A DNA stretch of 32,374 nt from the NCBI GenBank assembly GCA_049999765.1, contig JBNGIQ010009445.1, positions 289,632-322,005 on the forward strand, written 5' to 3'. Source of the DNA: Phaeoceros laevis. Taxonomy: Eukaryota > Anthocerotophyta > Anthocerotopsida > Notothyladales. The first letter of the stretch is position 1, and each line of letters begins with the position of its first letter. Below, one piece after another: positions 29,343-32,374 of the stretch. Position numbers and translations under genes: made by a program. The notes under the pieces are model-generated. The model did not search any database. It saw nothing but the letters and a program-made list of their open reading frames with translations, and was not told where the DNA came from.

Positions 29343-29485
29343 GATGACCACGTTTGCTAAGTGTGACAGCATGGAAGATTCTTGCAGGGTGAGTGGTTGA
29401 CAAATTTCCTACAAGATGTGGTGACATGGAATTCAATAACCGCATGTTATACCCAGCACAGGGAGGATCAAGAAGCCCTTAATGT
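29343..29485 (+). pseudogene. Relic fragment of a PPR gene
   Basis: Two adjacent pieces in different frames read as consecutive PPR motifs. The first (from about 29343) gives T-T-F-A-K-C-D-S-M-E-D-S-C-R-V, matching the usual D-M-Y-A-K-C-G-S-M-E-D-A-x-R-V. The second (from about 29418) gives VVTWNSITACYTQHREDQEA, matching VVTWNSMI-GY-QHG---EA. They are separated by a shift and a stop. The order and spacing match one repeat junction. No other PPR sequence was found around it, so this is a short, old remnant. Confidence 0.6.
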
Positions 29486-29716
29486 CGATAGACGAATACG
29501 TCACATACAGATTCTGTCGCGTATGTGTTGATACTAATTAAATCCGAGTGCAGCAACTCTGTCTCAAAACAATAGATTAAATTTGAGTTACGGTTCACTG
29601 TTGAGTGAATGAGTGTGCCCTCAACGTCAGGACCTGGTGTGCCAAACGCCTCGTCATGAAGTTGTTCGGTGGCTTATCAGTCCGTCGAAACATACCTGGA
29701 CTAGGCTGGTTAACTG

Positions 29717-29792
29717 CTACTTTAAACCCGTAAGCTGGCAACTACTTTAAACCCGTAAGCTGGCAACTACTTTTAAACCCGTAAGCTGGAAA
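29717..29792. repeat. Tandem repeat, three units of 25-26 bp
   Basis: Three copies of a unit beginning CTACTTTAAACCCGTAAGCT lie head to tail at 29717-29741, 29742-29766 and 29767-29792; the third has one extra T and one substitution. The stop codon of the minus-strand frame at 29773 falls within the last unit, so the repeat may have replaced the original end of that gene. Confidence 0.85.
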
Positions 29793-30498
29793 CTAACCTG
29801 CGTTGTATGGGGTACAAATCCAAGTTATAGTTAGCGGGTGCATTAGCCGGTATTCCCCCAACTCGATCAATAAAGAGTACATTGGCAGGTAAAAGAAGTT
29901 GATACATACTAATGGTGACCGCATCACAAGGATTACCGTTGGGATATCCGAAACCTTGGCACAGGGCACCCCAACTCATGTCGTCCAGGTATGTTTCGAC
30001 AGATTGATGAAGCCTTTCAGCACCAAAAGAAATAATCGAAGTTGGGTTCCATCCGTTGTTCTTGGAAAAGGTCATGGCTAGCATACCTAATGCTGCAAAT
30101 CGCTTGATTGCGATATACATCTGCATTGAAGGCAGGGCCGCATAGTGCGCAAGCTTCCTCGTTAAGTCAGGTAAACTCTGAGCCACGCCAATCTCCACAA
30201 CGGCCACCGCGAAGTCTTCGCGAAAGACATTGGGAGCATTGCGCACCCCAGAATACTGTCCAGAAACCTTGATAAGGATATATGAGGCCAGTATGTCCCC
30301 TCCATTCGTCTCACAATCATGTTCCGGAGAGGTGAGCAAATCATCATTTGCATCTTGCCTTGCAAGCTTTCGAATCACCTCTCCAACTGCATCTGCGTGA
30401 GGTCGACTAACAAGCTCTTCAGCAATGATGACCCCACTTCTCAGTGACAGCTTCAATTTACCTTGCGCCCGCCCACTCCATGCCAAAAATTGGCTCTA
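29773..30498 (-). pseudogene. Uncharacterised ORF with Uma2/PD-(D/E)XK-like segment, probably decayed
   Basis: A minus-strand frame of about 237 codons has protein-like composition but no usable start: the first codon after the upstream TAG (30496-30498) region is not ATG and the first in-frame Met lies deep inside. The same frame continues upstream of the TAG with plausible coding sequence (LERAALSGDSESEETPLECI, to about 30650), so one stop appears to interrupt a longer gene; an intron just upstream, with acceptor ACATAG, is the alternative. The central segment, E-D-F-A-V-A-V-V-E-I-G followed by DLTRKLAHYAALPSMQMYIA, has the D...E-x-G...K...Y layout of Uma2-like PD-(D/E)XK nuclease-fold proteins. 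I do not recognise the rest, and no function should be assumed. It ends inside a 25-bp tandem repeat. Confidence 0.5.
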
Positions 30499-31069
30499 TG
30501 TGACCCTTTTGAGGAGAGTGATACACTCCAGTGGCGTTTCTTCTGATTCACTATCGCCAGACAAAGCTGCACGCTCAAGAAAGCCTTGGCTCGAGAGATG
30601 GCCGTCAGAGGGATTTGGATCTCCATTCGACTTGGTAGGACGGTTGGCTCAGCATCTCAGGTAGAGGCACTTACAAAAGCCTGAAACAAATAACAATATG
30701 AACAAACAAACAGAGTCAACTCGTGATCGCCCCCAAGCCGTGTAACAACTTAAAGACTCGCAAACACTCTTCACTATAAAATGGGTGACAGCAATTCACC
30801 ATTCCGGTTGATATCCAGTTCGAATGGATGCTTTGAAGGAAGGAGGGCGAAGTGGCACTCACCGGAACCCACCTCACAGCCTTAAGAGGTTGTGTGCTGT
30901 AATCCCCCGTTCACAGGACATCGTCACGATAATTGGGCCTGTCCAGGTGCGAGCATGTCAGAAATCTAGAGTCATGTTGGGGGCGTGGGCACGATGAGGT
31001 GTCCACCTAATAGCGTTATAATGTATGGCATACCAGATGATGCAGCGTCTTACGAACCTAGAAATAACA
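30499..31069. other. Flank between ORF relic and assembly gap
   Basis: Left end: possible continuation of the interrupted minus-strand gene to about 30650. The remainder to the gap has no recognisable gene or repeat. Confidence 0.35.
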
Positions 31070-31169
31070 NNNNNNNNNNNNNNNNNNNNNNNNNNNNNNN
31101 NNNNNNNNNNNNNNNNNNNNNNNNNNNNNNNNNNNNNNNNNNNNNNNNNNNNNNNNNNNNNNNNNNNNN
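31070..31169. other. Assembly gap (100 Ns)
   Basis: A run of exactly 100 N, a conventional placeholder for a gap of unknown size. A 40-bp tandem repeat starts at the first base to its right. Confidence 0.99.
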
Positions 31170-31232
31170 CAATCGCGAACAATGAAATAAGGACGTCAGA
31201 TTAATTCCGCAATCGCGAACAATGAAATAAGG
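31170..31232. repeat. 40-bp tandem repeat bordering the gap
   Basis: A 23-base word beginning CAATCGCGAACAATGAAATA occurs at 31170 and again at 31210, giving a 40-bp period with one full unit and one partial unit. Because it abuts the gap, the array probably continues into the missing sequence. Confidence 0.75.
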
Positions 31233-31236
31233 GTAC

Positions 31237-31914
31237 TGTCAAGGGTAGGTTTTGCTAGTAACTTCAAAGAGTAAAAAGAAGAAAAGTTAAAACGCTTGAG
31301 TAGCAAGCAGGAAGACGCGTATTGATGCACTACCTGTTAACTAATGCTTAGGAGATCGCGGGATACAATTTAGGTATGGCTTGTGGCTCACGCTGGCCGG
31401 TACTATAAAAGGGGTCAAGCCCCATTGTTCCTCATTCCGTCCGTGAAGTTCCAGCGGTCTCACTAATCCAGCTACTTAGGCAGAAAAAGAGAGCGATTAG
31501 GCTCCACAAATCTTGGTGCCCTGGCCTACTTTCCTTATGAGTGCGGTTTTCCTAGGTGTTGTGTTTTCAGTCTTCCTTGTTTTGTATTGCTTTGCAAGTT
31601 ACGCTGTACGGCACGCTGAGCTTCTGTTCTGACTAAGAAGAAACTGTGACCACAAGTGCGGGTGCAGGCCGTGCTTACGGCAGGCAGGTGACATTCTGGC
31701 CTTGTGCCGTTTGCACCAGCTTTACCCCTAGCTGAGGTTGTTTGGGCCCCTTGTACACGGTTTCGCCTTACAAGACCAGTTGCACCGGCTTCCCGTTGTT
31801 TCCTTGATCAGCGCCTGTCGGGCCTCAACTACTTGCTGTCCTGAGTCTGGTGTCGGTCTGCAAGCATCCCGTAAAAGAGCAACTCCAGCTTGCAAGAAAA
31901 TTACCACTTTAACA
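31237..31914 (+). mobile_element. Candidate LTR of an LTR retrotransposon (5' LTR, plus orientation)
   Basis: The stretch starts TGTCAAGGGTAGG and ends CTTTAACA, the TGT...ACA ends typical of plant LTRs, over 678 bp with no coding frame. A TATAAAA at 31404-31410 fits a U3 promoter. Four bases after the right end comes TGGCGATCATTGGTGGGACC (31919-31938), whose TGGCG start and position resemble primer-binding sites of plant Ty3-type elements. I could not match it to a specific tRNA. The partner LTR and gag-pol would lie right of the window, so this rests on one LTR only. Confidence 0.4.
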
Positions 31915-32374
31915 TTTTTGGCGATCATTGGTGGGACCTTGCACGAGATACTTGTTTAGAGTATAAGTACGATTTGTAAGTGACTAGCCAACAAGGAGGG
32001 TTCTCCTGCCTAGCGGGTCTGTTGAAAAATTGAGAGACGGTAGTAAACTAGAGAAGCTTGAATTGGCCTTGAAGGCAAGTGATAACCGTGACCTTGTAAT
32101 CGTATGCCACAGAGGTACAGATCTAGGCATAGGATCGATGTAGCACAAGATAATAAAGATTGATTTATATGTTGGTCGCTAGGACCGTGTGGCTTTAAGC
32201 CGTGTGTGTGTGTCGTTTCACGGGAGCATGAAACTAACCGTCATGAGACGCATCATTCTATGAACCGCTACGTCTATACGAAACGTCATTAGCGTTTCGT
32301 ATCTATTTAATGCATATATAATTAATTAATCTGCCTACTTAATACCGTGCCATAACTGGGTAGGTATTTCCCTA
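31915..32374 (+). other. Sequence downstream of candidate LTR
   Basis: It holds the primer-binding-like site at 31919-31938, a 51-codon stop-free frame without ATG (31988-32143; contains GSKLEKLELALKASDNRDLV, possibly a decayed gag start or chance), an AATAAA at 32152-32157, and a 10-bp-stem hairpin at 32276-32302. There is no complete gene. Confidence 0.35.

Noticed and set aside
30485-30500. Readthrough or editing of the TAG at 30496-30498 to give a functional protein
   Set aside because: Stop-removing U-to-C editing is known from organelle transcripts, not nuclear ones, and no ATG is in frame nearby; decay or an unseen intron is simpler.
1-32374. tRNA or rRNA genes
   Set aside because: I found no cloverleaf with a T-loop GTTCGA-type motif and no rRNA-like block on either strand by eye.

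Overview
The window is nuclear DNA of a land plant. Genes carry short GT-AG introns (about 90-440 bp), and the products are plant families: formin, AUX/LAX carrier, LHT-type amino acid permease, PLS-class PPR proteins, an ATL RING-H2 ligase, a GT61 glycosyltransferase, nucleolar RRP1 and an organelle-type RsmG/GidB methyltransferase. High gene density, short introns and several large PLS/DYW PPR genes suggest a seed-free plant with extensive organelle RNA editing (hornwort, lycophyte or editing-rich moss). That placement is inference; the sequence does not fix the species.

Layout. 1-1742 (+): 3' half of a formin with its FH2 domain. 3644-5931 (+): complete eight-exon AUX/LAX-like carrier. 7054-9555 (+): five-exon LHT-like permease with a long Ser/Pro-rich N-terminus. 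9770-13099 (-): intronless 1109-residue PPR protein built from an amplified 117-residue module, ending just before a DYW domain whose decayed remnant seems to lie downstream. 13057-14190 (-): broken PPR-DYW-type pseudogene, an inverted relative of the intact gene at 18867-21284. 14191-16290: no gene, but a near-perfect 28-bp-stem hairpin at 15014-15111. 16291-18673 (+): three-exon GT61-like type II membrane protein. 18867-21284 (+): intact PPR-DYW protein ending in Asp-Arg-His instead of Asp-Tyr-Trp. 22147-23541 (-): ATL-type RING-H2 ligase. 25209-27212 (-) and 27408-29036 (+): RRP1 and RsmG, head to head across 195 bp with a perfect telo-box. 29037-32374: decayed and repetitive, with a PPR relic, a 25-bp tandem repeat, a probable Uma2/PD-(D/E)XK-like relic ORF, a 100-N gap beside a 40-bp tandem repeat, and a candidate LTR with TATA box and primer-binding-like site.

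There is no operon-like pathway. Two themes stand out. The PPR family is visibly turning over: one intact DYW gene, one modular gene that lost its DYW, one inverted pseudogene and one small relic. Two ribosome-biogenesis genes, one nucleolar and one probably plastid, share a bidirectional promoter. Exon coordinates below come from reading splice sites by eye, checked for frame continuity and family similarity.
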